NCBI RefSeq assembly: GCF_020283565.1
Contig: NC_060065.1
Coordinates: forward strand, 49,836,409 to 49,900,408
Direction: 5' to 3'
Length of the DNA: 64,000 nucleotides
Source of the DNA: Trifolium pratense
Lineage: Eukaryota > Streptophyta > Magnoliopsida > Fabales > Fabaceae
Shown here: piece after piece, positions 1 through 11,294 of the stretch
How positions within the stretch are numbered: position 1 is the first letter of the stretch
Layout of the letters: each line of letters opens with the position of its first letter
Position numbers and translations under genes: made by a program
The notes under the pieces: generated by a model
The model's database searches: none
The model's input: only the letters and a program-made list of their open reading frames with translations
Told to the model about the DNA's origin: nothing

Positions 1-480
1 AAACCGCTGGATCGGATCGAACTTCGGATTGATTTTCCAAAACCGATCAAAATCGAACTAAACCGCATACATATATTTTAATCCTTATTTATCTTTTTAT
101 TAGTATGAATATATAATGCATTTCCCTATTTTTTGTTTATTTTAAATTTTGTTAATATTGTTTGTTAGTTTAATTTATTTTATTTTTTACCTTTCGATAT
201 GTTTCTAATATAATTGACAATTGTCGTTCCAAAATATTAATTTTTAATATATTATATGTTATATCTTAATATTTATTTCGTCAAAAACGTCAAAAAAATT
301 ACAAGTTATAATTTGGATATCCAAAAACCGATTCAAATTAAACCGCATAAAATTGGATCTGATCGAATTGGATTTTTTTATTTGTTATCCAAAACCGAAC
401 CGAGCCGCAAATAAATTTAGTTTTGGATTGGATGGGTTTTTGCCTCAAAACCGATCCAAACCGAACCGTAAATACCCCTA
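1..480. mobile_element. Right-hand part of a hAT-like element
   Basis: The segment carries repeated 'AACCG/ATCCAAAACCGA' motifs in both orientations and ends at 480 with CCGAACCGTAAATACCCCTA, whose reverse complement (TAGGGGTATTTACGG...) resembles ends of plant hAT-type elements. The left end lies outside the window, so the 8-bp target duplication cannot be tested. No transposase coding is visible. Assignment to hAT is by end similarity only. Confidence 0.45.
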
Positions 481-1434
481 GTAACATGTAACCAAAAAAA
501 CAAAAGTATAACGTAACCAAATACTCCAATTAATACGTTTCATTAAAAAAAAAAAAAAAAAGGTAGCACCTTTAGAAAATAAATGGTAGCAATTAGCTAA
601 AAAGTAATGTACTGCAAGCCCATGCTAGGATAAAGAAACAATCCAATGATAGTGGTACACAGTAAATGGCAAGAAACAAAGTCAGAAAAAATTAAAATAA
701 AAGGAAATACATACAATTGGTGGGGATAAGGAAAATAAGTCAGGCGTGTTTGAAATTAAGTTGGTATTTTTAACTTTTCAAATATCTACTTTTTATTCAA
801 TTTTCATCTGTAAAAATAAATTGCTTATTAATTGTAGTACTTATTTGAAATAGTGTTTGGCCCTACTTCTTCTTTTAAGTGATTATAAGTTGAAAAAAAG
901 TCAGGTCAAACACTACCTTAGTAATACTTAACTCAGATTCAAAAAAAGAGAGTTAATGTGGGTTGGTGGTTCGATCACAGGCGATACGGAGTGAGAAAAT
1001 ATATCTTTGGTTCTCGACGAATTCCTCTTGCATGAGTAGAAAATATTGTTAGTATGCGAGATAAAATCCATCTCGCGTGTCTAATATACTCACGTTGATT
1101 AGTCATGGCTAAACAATGTTAGATATATAAAAGAAATTTGGAATAAGAGTTATAAGAGTTTTGTTTACAAGTTTATGAGAAAACGAATTTTTAAAGTGAA
1201 AATGTTTTTTTCTTTTCTTTTCATGATTACTTATTAGTTAGAGATAAATTTAGAAGATCCTCATTTTATGGAGACCAAAATCATATTTAACAATGGTAAA
1301 AATATACATCAGACGTTCACCTTATATAGGTGTACGTTTGATTTTAGAGGTACATGCATGATCTTAGCAACTTGTATTAGAGAAGCACTTTTCTTGGTAA
1401 ATTTGGATTTAGAGAAGATTATATGTTTTCCTCC
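481..1434. other. Intergenic, no gene seen
   Basis: AT-rich sequence with an A-run at 545-561 and no supportable reading frame. A tRNA-type B-box-like string (GGTTCGATCAC) at about 968-978 hints at an old SINE fragment, but no A box was found, so it is not called. Confidence 0.5.
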
Positions 1435-1662
1435 TTAATTTTCAGCTGCCGCACCGCCGCGACACTTGTTTTCTTTCTCACAACCTCTTGTATATGGATT
1501 AGCTGGTTTATCTTTGCAGTTTTCAGGATGTGTTGGGCTGCATCCAGGACCTCTGTCACGTCCCATTGCTCCATAACCAATCTCTTTGGCCTCAACATGT
1601 TGAGTAAATAGTGAGGAAATCATAAGAGCACTAAGAAACAGAACCAACATTTTCTTTGCCAT
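1435..1662 (-). CDS. RALF-like secreted peptide, copy 1
   Basis: This single-exon frame encodes 75 residues of the rapid alkalinization factor family. These are secreted cysteine-rich hormones that signal through CrRLK1L receptor kinases and raise apoplastic pH (family knowledge). Residues 1-25 form a signal peptide with a hydrophobic core (MLVLFLSALMISSLF) ending near VEA. The mature part has the RALF-like IGYGAMGRDR block, four cysteines in the expected order (GCSP, NCK, GCE, KCR) and the conserved ANPYTRGC stretch. The RRxL processing site of the longer RALF precursors is absent, so this is a short-precursor type. It ends soon after the last cysteine (RGGAAAEN) and lacks the acidic tail of the two downstream paralogues. 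It is the most diverged of the three tandem copies, all on the minus strand. Confidence 0.85.
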   Translation of the reverse strand: MAKKMLVLFLSALMISSLFTQHVEAKEIGYGAMGRDRGPGCSPTHPENCKDKPANPYTRGCEKENKCRGGAAAEN

Positions 1663-2535
1663 TTTGCTAAAAATAATATATATGAAGTTGGTGATATTTT
1701 TATTTTTTTTATTAAGTAGTCTAAGGTGAAGTTAGTAATATTTATTGGTGACAACTTAATTTTCTTTAGGAGATGTATGCGTTTAAATAATACTTTTTTT
1801 ATCACTCTATAATTAGTCATTTGTAAAATTATAGCTACTAACTAAAAATAGTCCAAATTATGTGCAAAGACAACAACCTCTAATCATAGAAATTCAAGGA
1901 GATTCTAATTAATTGGTCACAAGTGTTTTCTTGGCAAAGTGAAAATTAATTACCTAATAATAGTTTAACATGCGGTTTAGAGTGTAACTAAATCATTATT
2001 CTATCATTATATCTTTTATTTCACACTTTTTAATAATGTTATCTTAAAATACTACGGAGTATGTTGTGTTCATGTATTTTCTCTTAATCATTTTATTTTT
2101 TCATTTTAGATTTATGTACTTGTTTTAAATTCCATGAAAAACAGACGCTAAAAGACAAATTTTGGACGCTAAGAGTATTTTAGCATCAATTTACCGTCCA
2201 AAAAATTACCAAGAGTAAAAGTTTTAATGCTAAACACTAGCGTTCATGTTGACACCAATTAGAATTAGAATTAACAAAAATGGACGCTAAAGCTGAAGCT
2301 AAATATGTATCCAAAAGCTAGCGCTAATTAGCTTAAAATTTGTGAACGCTAAGAACTTTATTTTTAAATCGGGTGAAACCGTAACGAGTTAAAAAAAAAG
2401 CCTTCTTTAATAATTAAAAAAAAAAAGATGTCTATTTGTTTAGTGATTCCTATGGGACATATTATTTTACTCATATATGAATAAAATTTTCTATTTTTTT
2501 TTTATTTCTACTAGGCTTATATTTATATTCATAGT
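1663..2535. other. RALF copy 1 upstream region; degenerate repeat
   Basis: The first few hundred bases (to about 1960) resemble the upstream regions of the other two RALF copies. Between about 2140 and 2360 a degenerate interspersed motif, GGACGCTAA and its inverse, recurs several times. This looks like a transposon remnant, but no ends were identified. No gene seen. Confidence 0.4.
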
Positions 2536-3702
2536 ACATTTATAAAGTATTAGTGTCATAAATACTACAAAATATTGAATTGAGAGTTCTGAAAGTAGTA
2601 ATAATTAGATGGTACTATATTGTAAAAAATTGTATTAAAAAGTGAGTAGGCCAAATATTTTAAAATAGATATCTCAAATTTCATCTTTATTCCTATATTT
2701 TTTTAGCAAATTTCAATCTTCCTAATAATTTTCGTCACAACTTAAACTTTTGGTCCATGTTTTTAAATCAACTCATGTTTATCATTCAAAAAAATTTTAA
2801 AAAAATTCTGATGTCATGTTTAAAAATGGATGAAAATATCAATTATTATATTTTTTGTGCTTAAAATTTTTGAATTTTTTCCGGTGTCATCTTTAATAGA
2901 TTATAGAAAAATCTCTCTTTTTATTTAGCGATGAATTAAATATGAATTTTTATGAATAACTAATATGAATTTTTTATAAATATTCGACATATTAAATTTA
3001 CTCTATTAATTTTTTTGCATTATCTTAATAGAAAAAATGTAAATAAAAATTAAAATGTTATTCGGCATGTTATATTTATGTTGCATTATCTTAATATTCG
3101 ACATGTTATAATATACTCTATTACTCATATGATAAAATTTAAATGGCATGTTGTTGGAAAAAATATGCGTAGAGAAAATAAAAAGAACATAATCTCAATA
3201 TAAGAATATAACGTGAAAATTTCAAAATCGGAGGAAAAAATCTTGACAGTTGTCAAAATCGACAACTGAAAAATAAACATTATGTAAATTATTATAACAT
3301 ATAAACTTCAGTCTCACCCCATGACCTCAATACACACGCACTCCAAAATAAATATTTGAACTACATATCAAATACTGTAAAACAAAAGCATAAGAGAAAA
3401 AAAATACAAATATAAACTTCAAGTGTTTTTAGGTGTGTTGAAATAAAGAGGTTTCTATATATATAACACTGAGTGTGTGTTTGGTTTGACGTTGGGAAGG
3501 CTTGAACGCGCGTTTCACCCTCTCAGACGCGATTTCAATCTTCTGCAACATGTTTGGGAAAATGAATGAAAATCAATTTTGCCTCCTAGACTTGATTCTG
3601 GCCAAAGCTACAAATTGGAGCTTCTACGTTTACTAAAATCGATTTTGAAGTTGATACGATGTGGGGATGTATAATTTTCTTTAATTTTCTTTAATTTGAA
3701 AC

Positions 3703-4274
3703 TAGGGTTGGGAACAGGCCAGGCCAGGCCTTGACAGGCCTAAGCCTGGCCTACGATTTTTTTTCAGGCCTGAGCCTGGCTTGCAGCCTATCAAATGTTT
3801 TTTTTTTGTCTGACCTGAGCCTTTTAAAAGTCTGGCCTGGCCTTGTAGCCTGTTTAAAAGCATGTGTTACATTAAAACTTCTCTATATAGTTTTTTTAAA
3901 TAGGCTAAACAGACCTTAAAAAGTTCACATTTAAATTTTTATAATTTCTACAACATTAAGAAAAAGCTAATAATATGATTAACACAATAATTAAAAACTA
4001 ATAAAATAACAAATACGATTACGAAAAATAATTATTATTATAAATAATATTTTTTTATAAGATATAAATAATAATATTATATAAATAATAATTATTATAA
4101 ACAAGCCGGCCTATCAGGCTTCGTAGGTCTTTTTAGAAACCTAAGTCTGGCCTATTTATGTAAACAGGCCGTTTTCAAAGCATAAGCCTGACATTTTTAA
4201 TAACCAGGCCAGGCCAGGCTTATACAGGTCAGGCCGAAGGCCCCTGTAGGCCGCCTGGCCTATTCCCAACCCTA
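3703..4274. mobile_element. Non-autonomous hAT element with 8-bp TSD
   Basis: The 572-bp element begins TAGGGTTGGGAACAGGCC and ends with the inverted form (reverse complement TAGGGTTGGGAATAGGCC). The 8-bp direct repeat TTTGAAAC flanks it at 3695-3702 and 4275-4282, which is the hAT hallmark. GGCC/CAGGCC-rich subterminal repeats fill both ends and the centre is AT-rich. No transposase is encoded. A relative lies at 25320-25948. Confidence 0.85.
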
Positions 4275-4622
4275 TTTGAAACCCTTTGTGCCACGTCATG
4301 GAACTCCAATGATAAAAAAATTAAGGTACCGTATCATTAGTCTATGAAACTCTCTTAGATATCCTTATTGGAGATGCTCTAAGTAATGTAAGACTTCACA
4401 TTTTTTGTGTGACAACTGTCAAGTGACATAATTTTGCAAACTATATATTTTTACCATCAGACTGAAAACTTATAATTAGTCGCATATAAAATTTTACACA
4501 AATATAAAATGGAATAATCAATATATAAGTGATTTATTGATGAATGGCAAAGATTACATTAGACGTACACATAGGTGAACGTTTTATTTTAGAGGAAAAT
4601 GAATCTTAGCAACAACGTTGTA

Positions 4623-4931
4623 TCAAGGAAGCATTTTTCTTGGTAAGTCTGGAATTAGAATATGAGAATGATCTGGATCTTCTTCTACTTCTTCTTCCTC
4701 CTCCTTTTCGGCCGATGGACCTCCGCGACACCTCATTTCTGCCTCACAACCTCTGCGATATGGATTAGCTGGATGTAATTTGCAAAGTTCAGGGGTTCTT
4801 GGGCTGCATCCAACACCTCTGTCACGTCCAATTGCTCCATAACCGATAAATTTTTTAGCCTCAACATCTTGAGTAAAAGATGTACAAATCAAAAGAGCAC
4901 TAAGAAACACAACCAACATTGTCTTTGCCAT
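4623..4931 (-). CDS. RALF-like secreted peptide, copy 2, acidic tail
   Basis: A single exon of 102 residues. Residues 1-25 are a signal peptide (core MLVVFLSALLICTSF, likely cleaved after VEA). The mature peptide carries FIGYGAIGRDRG, four cysteines (GCSP, LCK, GCE, RCR) and ANPYRRGC, the RALF signature. RALFs are apoplastic peptide hormones sensed by CrRLK1L kinases with LRX or LLG partners (family knowledge). The unusual part is a C-terminal extension of about 30 residues after RCRGG: a run of glutamates (EKEEEEEVEE), then a PDLPRKMLP ending shared with copy 3. No RRxL S1P site is present. The gene sits in duplication copy A. The tail could be removed after secretion or be functional; the sequence does not decide this. 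Confidence 0.88.
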   Translation of the reverse strand: MAKTMLVVFLSALLICTSFTQDVEAKKFIGYGAIGRDRGVGCSPRTPELCKLHPANPYRRGCEAEMRCRGGPSAEKEEEEEVEEDPDHSHILIPDLPRKMLP

Positions 4932-5158
4932 TGTTAAAAATGATAATATATATGAAGTTTGTGATATTAGTTGGTCACAACTTAATTTTCTTTAGGATAT
5001 GCATGCGTTTAAATAATAGTTTTTTCACTCTATAATTAGTCATTTGTAAAATTATAGCTACTAACTAAATATAGTCCAAATTATCTGCGAAGATAACATC
5101 CTCTAAACAGTTTTACCGTGAAGGAGATTCTTGGTTGTCCGAAAGAATTGGCACTCAT

Positions 5159-6861
5159 ATGTTAAAATGGTTTATTTTCTGATAATTTCTATTAAACCTA
5201 TATTTATACTCATATATATTATTACGAGCATCAAATATTTTAAGTGATTTACAAGGGACCTATCATGTAATTCGACATGAAAGTGAAACCCAGGAAATGT
5301 AATTACCGCAACGGTTCTATCCAATATTCCTTTTCGTAAAAATTCCGAGAATCTCACCTTTATTTTTTCCTTTATGTCCTTTCATTTTAGAGTTTCTATC
5401 TTCTTATGTCTCAATGAGTTGTCGAGGAGATGACTAGATGAGTTGTTGTGTGAGTTCAATTAGTTGTTTCACCGAATATCAATATTCATCAATTTCAGCT
5501 TCCTTTGATCCTTTCCTCTATGCCAAGGTATGTATTATGTAACTCTTCCCTTCCCTTCACTCATATTGTGTTTGGCTATGTGAAGATGAAAATTATGGAT
5601 CTGAGGATATATTTTACTTTTAATAAAAGAATTGAGTGATGAAATTGTGTTTGTGCGGATAAAAAATTATTTCACGCCGCAACGGCCGCAATTTCATGCA
5701 GTGTCCGCGTTAGCCGCAATCGCAACACCTACAACCGCAACCACATCCACGACCGCAACCGCAATTTAAAACCTTACCGGACGCTATATGTGCTTAGAGG
5801 ATGAGAAGATCCATTTGAGCATGTTAACACAAATTGTGTTGAGAGACCACATGGAACTTTGATCTGTAGATAATCCATAAAAGAAAATGGAACATAACTT
5901 GTTAAACACAAGAAACAACAATAACCTTAAGATCAACTCAGAAAAATGTAGTATTCTATTGAATAATATAATGCACAAAATGAAAATTCTATATATATGT
6001 ACATGTCAAATATTGCACCAACAAAAACTTAAGCTCATGGAACGTTTCACAAGTGTTTTACACCCGAAATATTTGAATTACATACCGATAAGTCCTTTGA
6101 GAATTTCTCAGAAACTACTGGAGCTTCAGTGCCACTTATTTTGATTTGGTATCCTGCCTGATCGTCTTAAGAATAGAGTTGTTTACTGTTCCCAATTGTC
6201 AGAAGAATCCGTCTGTCAAAAATAACCGCAAAACGTGAGGGTGCAAATTAAGATGTATAAAGAACAGATTATATCCTGTATCTTTAAGAAATGATATTGA
6301 AATGTATAGACTTAATGGACATTTTAGATAGATACTCTAAAATATTTAATGATAACTCGTAGACTAATGATGAACTATTAATTAAACACAAACTGTTTCC
6401 TTCATTATCACTTTAGCACAGAAGATGAAATCACTACAAACAACAATTCCATATAAAAAGATCCTTATCCCACTAGCTAGGACATTACATAATTTTCGGT
6501 TGCTATAAATGTAATTTGAATGAATAATGATTCACATCTTTGTTTTCAATTGCATTAATAGGAAATTGCATACAATATATATATTTTAATAATATATTGC
6601 AATGCAATTAAAACAATAATATGATGCATCGTTCCACCTTTCGTTGCTTGCAATTCATTTTTGTCTCAATTCAACAACAATAAATTGTGTTAGTTTTTTT
6701 TTTTAATATATTATTATTGTTTATTATTTATTATTAGAGTAACTCTATTATATGAAATATGAAAAGATTTTAATAGATATCGTAAACTTTTCTTATAGAG
6801 TGTCACATCATCACAATGCTTGTTTGTGAGCAACTCAACCTTCTTTTTACTATTAAAAGAT
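5159..6861. other. Intergenic, no gene seen
   Basis: AT-rich DNA without a credible gene. A 'CCGCAA' rich patch at about 5675-5775 looks like a degenerate repeat, with similar wording near 58800. An imperfect inverted repeat around 6548-6610 (ATTGCATTAATAGG ... ATTGCAATGCAATT) may be a small foldback remnant. Confidence 0.4.
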
Positions 6862-8579
6862 AGTACATTTATAAAGTATTGGTGTCATAAATACTACAAA
6901 ATGTTGAATTGAGAGTTGTGAAAGTAGTAATAATTAGATGGTACTATATTGTAAAAAATTGTATTAAAAAGTGAGTAGGTCAAATATTTTGAAATAAATA
7001 TCTCAAATTTCATCTTTATTCCTATATTTTTTTAGCAAATTTTAATCCTCCTAATAATTTTCGTCACAACTTAAACTTTTGGTCCATGCTTTTAAATCAA
7101 CTCATGTTTATCATTCAAAAAATTTTATAAAAAATTCTGATGTCATGTTTAGTACATTATAGAAGTCTCTCTAGCAATATTTTAACTTATTTTAAAAATG
7201 GATGAAAATATCAATTATTATATTTTTTTGTGCTTAAAATTTTTGAATTTTTTCCGCTGTCATCTTTAATACATTATAGAAAAATCTCTCTTTTTATTTA
7301 GCGATGAATTAAATATGAATTTTTATGAATAAATAATATTTTTTATGAATAACTAATATGAGTTTTTTATAAATATTCGACACATTAAATTTACTCTATT
7401 AATTTTTTTGCATTATCTTAATAGAAAAAGTGTAAATAAAAATTAAAATGTTATTCGGCATGTTATATTTATGTTGCATTATCTTAATATTCGACATGTT
7501 ATAATCTACTCTATTACTCATACGATAAAATTTAAATGGCACGTTGTTGGAAAAAAATAGGCGTAGAGAAAATAAAAAAAACATAATCTCAATACAAGAA
7601 TGTAATGTGGAAATTTCAAAATCGGAGGAGAAAATCTCGACAGTTATCAAAATCGACAACTGAAAAATAAACATTATGTGAAAATTGTTATAACATATAG
7701 ACTTCAGTCTCACCCCATTCTAAAACAAAATCATAAGAGAAAAAAAAATATAAACTTTAAGTGTTTTTAGGTGTGTTGAAATAAAGAGATTTCTATATAT
7801 AACATTGAGTTCCTTTCACTTCTGTAAGTAATGCGAGACTTCACATTTTTTGTGTGACAATGTCAAGTCACATAATTTTGCAAACTATATATTTTTACCA
7901 TCAGACTGAAAACTTATAATTAGTCGCATATAAAATTTTACACAAATATAAAATGAAATAATCAATATATAAGTGATTTATTGATGAATGGCAAAGATTA
8001 CATTAGACGTACACATAGGTGAACGTTTTATTTTAGAGGAAAATGAATCTTAGCAACAACTTGTATCAAGGAAGCATTTTTCTTGGTAAGTCTGGAATTG
8101 GAATATGAGAATGATCTGAATCTTCTTCTACTTCTTCTTCCTCCTTTTCGGCCGATGGACCTCCGCGACACCTCATTTCTGCCTCACAACCTCTGCGATA
8201 TGGATTAGCTGGATGGAATTTGCAAAGTTCAGGATGTTTTGGGCTGCATCCAGGACTAATGTCACGTCCAATTGCTCCATAACCGATAAATTTTTTAGCC
8301 TCAACATCTTGAGTAAAAAATGTACAAATTAAAAGAGCACTAAGAAACACAACCAACATTGTCTTTGCCATTGTTAAAAATGATAATATATATGAAGTTG
8401 GTGATATTTAGTTTGTGATATTAATTGGTCACAACTTAATTTTCTTTAGGAGATGCATGTGTTTAAATAATACTTTTTTTTTCACTCTATAATTAGTCAT
8501 GTGTAAAATTATAGATAACAACCTCTGATCAGTTTTACCATGAAGGAAATTCTTGGTTGTCCGAAAGAATAGGCACTCT
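6862..8579. repeat. Segmental duplication, copy B (uninterrupted)
   Basis: This second copy of the RALF-containing block matches 2536-3474 plus 4381-5158. It lacks the 905-bp insertion of copy A and has about 15 different bases at that junction, plus a small insertion of about 50 bp near 7150-7195 ('TTTAGTACATTATAGAAG...'). It therefore shows approximately the pre-insertion structure. Confidence 0.8.
8066..8371 (-). CDS. RALF-like secreted peptide, copy 3, acidic tail
   Basis: A single exon of 101 residues, nearly identical to copy 2 (4623-4931). Visible parts are the signal peptide (residues 1-25, ending VEA), the FIGYGAIGRD block, four cysteines, ANPYRRGC, the Glu-rich extension (EKEEEEVEED) and the PDLPRKMLP end. 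Differences from copy 2 concentrate in the loop after GRD (ISPGCSPKHPELCKF versus RGVGCSPRTPELCKL), the first inter-cysteine segment and the segment most likely to affect receptor preference. The tail has one glutamate fewer. The reading frame is intact, so all three tandem copies can encode peptide. It lies in duplication copy B in the same orientation as its paralogues. Confidence 0.88.
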   Translation of the reverse strand: MAKTMLVVFLSALLICTFFTQDVEAKKFIGYGAIGRDISPGCSPKHPELCKFHPANPYRRGCEAEMRCRGGPSAEKEEEEVEEDSDHSHIPIPDLPRKMLP

Positions 8580-10497
8580 AAAGTGATTATGTGTAGGATG
8601 TGTTGTAAATTTTGAGTATATTTCAAAAATTTGAATTATAATGTGTTTCATAATTATTTCTCTATTGTTTTCATTTTTAATTGATTTTAATTTAGAAGAT
8701 ATTTTTAATGCTTTAAAGAAAATGTGCTAAATTGACTTTTACTTGGTCTACACATGAGTTGTGTTTCTGTTGATTTGTGTTAATCTTGTTTTACATTGTT
8801 TCACTTGTCACCTAGTCCTTAACGTGCACCAATTTTATAGCATCATCACTCCTTAAACTTCTCAATTAATTGTTATTATTACTTCTTTTCTTTTTTTTAT
8901 AAAAGTTATTCATTAGTATTATGTAACGGGTATTTTAACAAAAGGAAAGTGGATTATTTTGGAAAAAATTCTTTAGGATAATTTTCTGAAGAAAAATTAT
9001 AATTTTAATCTAACTTCAAGTAATTTTTGTTTGGTCTAATAGTTTAGTACTTAAACTCACATTTGAAAAAAGTGTGAAATTTCAAGTTTAAACTCAAATT
9101 ACTGTATATTAGCGTCTTTGAAACTAGTCTCATAGAAGGACACATGAGTTGGGATTTGTTGCTCTACCTTCCTTAATTATCCCGGATATCCGCCTCCTCC
9201 AAAAAAAAACGATTCACTTTAAAATGTAAAATAAATAATATTAACGGTTAATTATTAAATCAAAGGTTAATCATAACTCTTAATTTTTACACTTTACACT
9301 GACCCAAATCTTTATCCCCTAGACTAAACTCTGAGATAATATTGATAAACAAATGATTTTAAAGTCAATTTTTTTAATCAAAATTTGAAAAATATATTTT
9401 TAACCTGACAAACTATTTTTTAAAAAAAGAAACAGAAAATGTTAAATGAAAATAATTCATCACATGTGTATAATGAATAAATACGTACTACAAAGTTTAA
9501 AAAAAAAAATTAAAATGCAAGGTATCAAGCTATTTATAGGTTTAAAGGGAATTGAAAAGATCATTTACGTGTATGATTTAACTAGTCGAACTATGTATAG
9601 TTTATGTTTGGCTCGTTTATTTAACGAACTTAATTTTTAACTTAAGTTTAATTAATTTTGTTCATTGACCAAGTTCAATGAGTCAATCATCAAATCGAAC
9701 TTTATAATTATTCACGAGTTGACTCGGATCATCGTTAGCCTTATCCGTATTTCATATTCTCTCTCATTTTTACACTGTCAATTCATGAAATTAATATTTT
9801 AATTCTACGGTACTCGCTTTTAAAAAAAATTAATTCAACAATTTTGCTAAGTCTATGGAACCAAAAATCTTACGTGACATGTCAAGTTAATATTTTATTG
9901 TTAAGAAACTTTTATAATACTCTTATTAAATATGCTTTTACCCTCACTAACATTCTCTAATCATATTTTTGTTGGTACAAACTATTTTATAAAGATAATT
10001 TCAAATATAAAAAAAAATTACTTCAATACTTTCTTCTTATGGTTTTTCGATTCCACAATCTCAAAGTTGTGATGCACGAGTATGCTACTAATATTAATTT
10101 AAAAAATAAATGAGATCTTCAATGCCTTCTTCATTTGTAATACAATGTATGAAAAAACAATGTATGAAAAATAATAAAGCATGTTGGAGAATAATAAAAA
10201 ATCCTGTGATGAAAAAAGAGAAAGAAACATAAAGTGATCAACGTAATGAAGTGATTTTGATACGCTAAAAATTAGGATACGGGACAACTTTTATTTATGC
10301 TGTTTGATTTAGAAAATTGATTAAGAAATTGGAAAAAATATGTAGTAAGAGACGGAACAAATGTTAGAATTTTTGTCCTTAAATAAACCACGAGACAACT
10401 ATAAAAAAAATACAAAAAATACTCATTTTATTTTCAAATATAAAATATATTATCTCTCCAACACAATTTTATCATGTGTTATAGTATCTTATTATGT
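8580..10497. other. Intergenic, no gene seen
   Basis: AT-rich sequence. Several short frames occur but none has codon pattern, motif or signal supporting a gene. A fragment at about 9600-9740 (TTTATTTAACGAACTTAA..., then CACGAGTTGACTCGGATC) resembles dispersed repeat wording, but its ends are unclear. Confidence 0.4.
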
Positions 10498-11070
10498 GTC
10501 TGTTTGTTTTAGATTTTTTTAAAATAGATTCTTGTAGTGTTACATAATTTTGTGTAAAAACAATTTTACAAAGAAACTTTTTATAAAAGCTTCAAATGAA
10601 AATTTAGTTTGAATAGTTATTCTTCAAATGTTATTTTAGGTATTTGATCATTTTATGAAAAAAAAAATAAATTGGATATCAAAATTTTGAAAAATCACTT
10701 AATTTTGAAGCTATTTCAAATAGATTTTCATAAAAATCATTTTTGAAATACAACTTTTTGAAAAAATTGTGATTTTGACTATGTTTTGATCTTCAATAAT
10801 GTGTGTTTAGATTATATGATGTCAAAATTAGTGTTTCAATTTAGAAAAAATAAATATAAAAAAAGTTGTAATATTTTGAAAATCTATTTTAAAAAATACA
10901 AAGAAAAAATCTATTTTTTTAAAGCTGAAACAAACAGGCTTGTTTGTTATAGATTTTTTTTAAATAGATTCTTGTATTGTTAAATAATTTTATATAAAAC
11001 AATTTTACAAAATTTTTTTTTATAAAAGTTTCAAATAAAAATTTGGTTTCAATAATTATTCTTAAATCGA
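10498..11070. mobile_element. MITE-like inverted-repeat element plus adjoining partial copy
   Basis: The stretch from 10498 (GTCTGTTTGTTTTAGATT) to 10939 (inverse, ...AAACAAACAGGC) has matching inverted ends of about 30 bp with mismatches. Immediately after it, 10941-11070 repeats the first 140 bp of the element in direct orientation. No clear target duplication was found, so the superfamily is left open. Confidence 0.45.
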
Positions 11071-11141
11071 GGAAGTATAATGTTATGTTTCAACAATTTA
11101 AATTGAGTTTGCTAGAACACGTGTTTCAACAAGCTTAACTA

Positions 11142-11216
11142 AGCCCAATTATTAGGCCCAATTATTAAATCCCCAAATCCAAAATCAAAAGCTAATAGAA
11201 ACTAGGGTTAGGGTTT
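11142..11216 (+). promoter_or_regulatory. Site II motifs and telo-box upstream of OB-fold gene
   Basis: AGCCCA (11142-11147) and GGCCCA (11155-11160) are reverse-oriented site II elements (TGGGCY). They are followed by ACTAGGGTTAGGGTTTT (from 11201), a telo-box-type sequence. This pairing is typical of promoters of plant growth and translation-associated genes (established knowledge). It lies about 80-150 bp before the start codon at 11295. Confidence 0.55.
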
Positions 11217-11294
11217 TTTCCAAGTTGATTCGTACAATCAGCTTCGATCGATTGATTCTTTCAAACACGAGGCTGAAACGTAATCTGCGAATCA

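Larger units (their letters stand above)
2536..5158. repeat. Segmental duplication, copy A (with insertion)
   Basis: The sequence from 2536 (ATAGTACATTTATAAAG) to about 5158 (TTGTCCGAAAGAATTGGCAC) matches 6862-8579 closely, including a RALF gene in the same orientation. Copy A is longer because about 905 bp (roughly 3475-4380) is inserted between 'ACTGAG' and 'AAGTAATG'; subtracting this gives about 1.72 kb, the size of copy B. The insertion itself contains a hAT element at 3703-4274. Confidence 0.8.

Noticed and set aside
1423..1611. Plus-strand frame opposite RALF copy 1
   Set aside because: The minus strand has the signal peptide and RALF cysteines; this is the complement.
7399..7713. Minus-strand 104-codon frame in duplication copy B
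   Set aside because: The equivalent region of copy A does not keep the frame, so it is not conserved.
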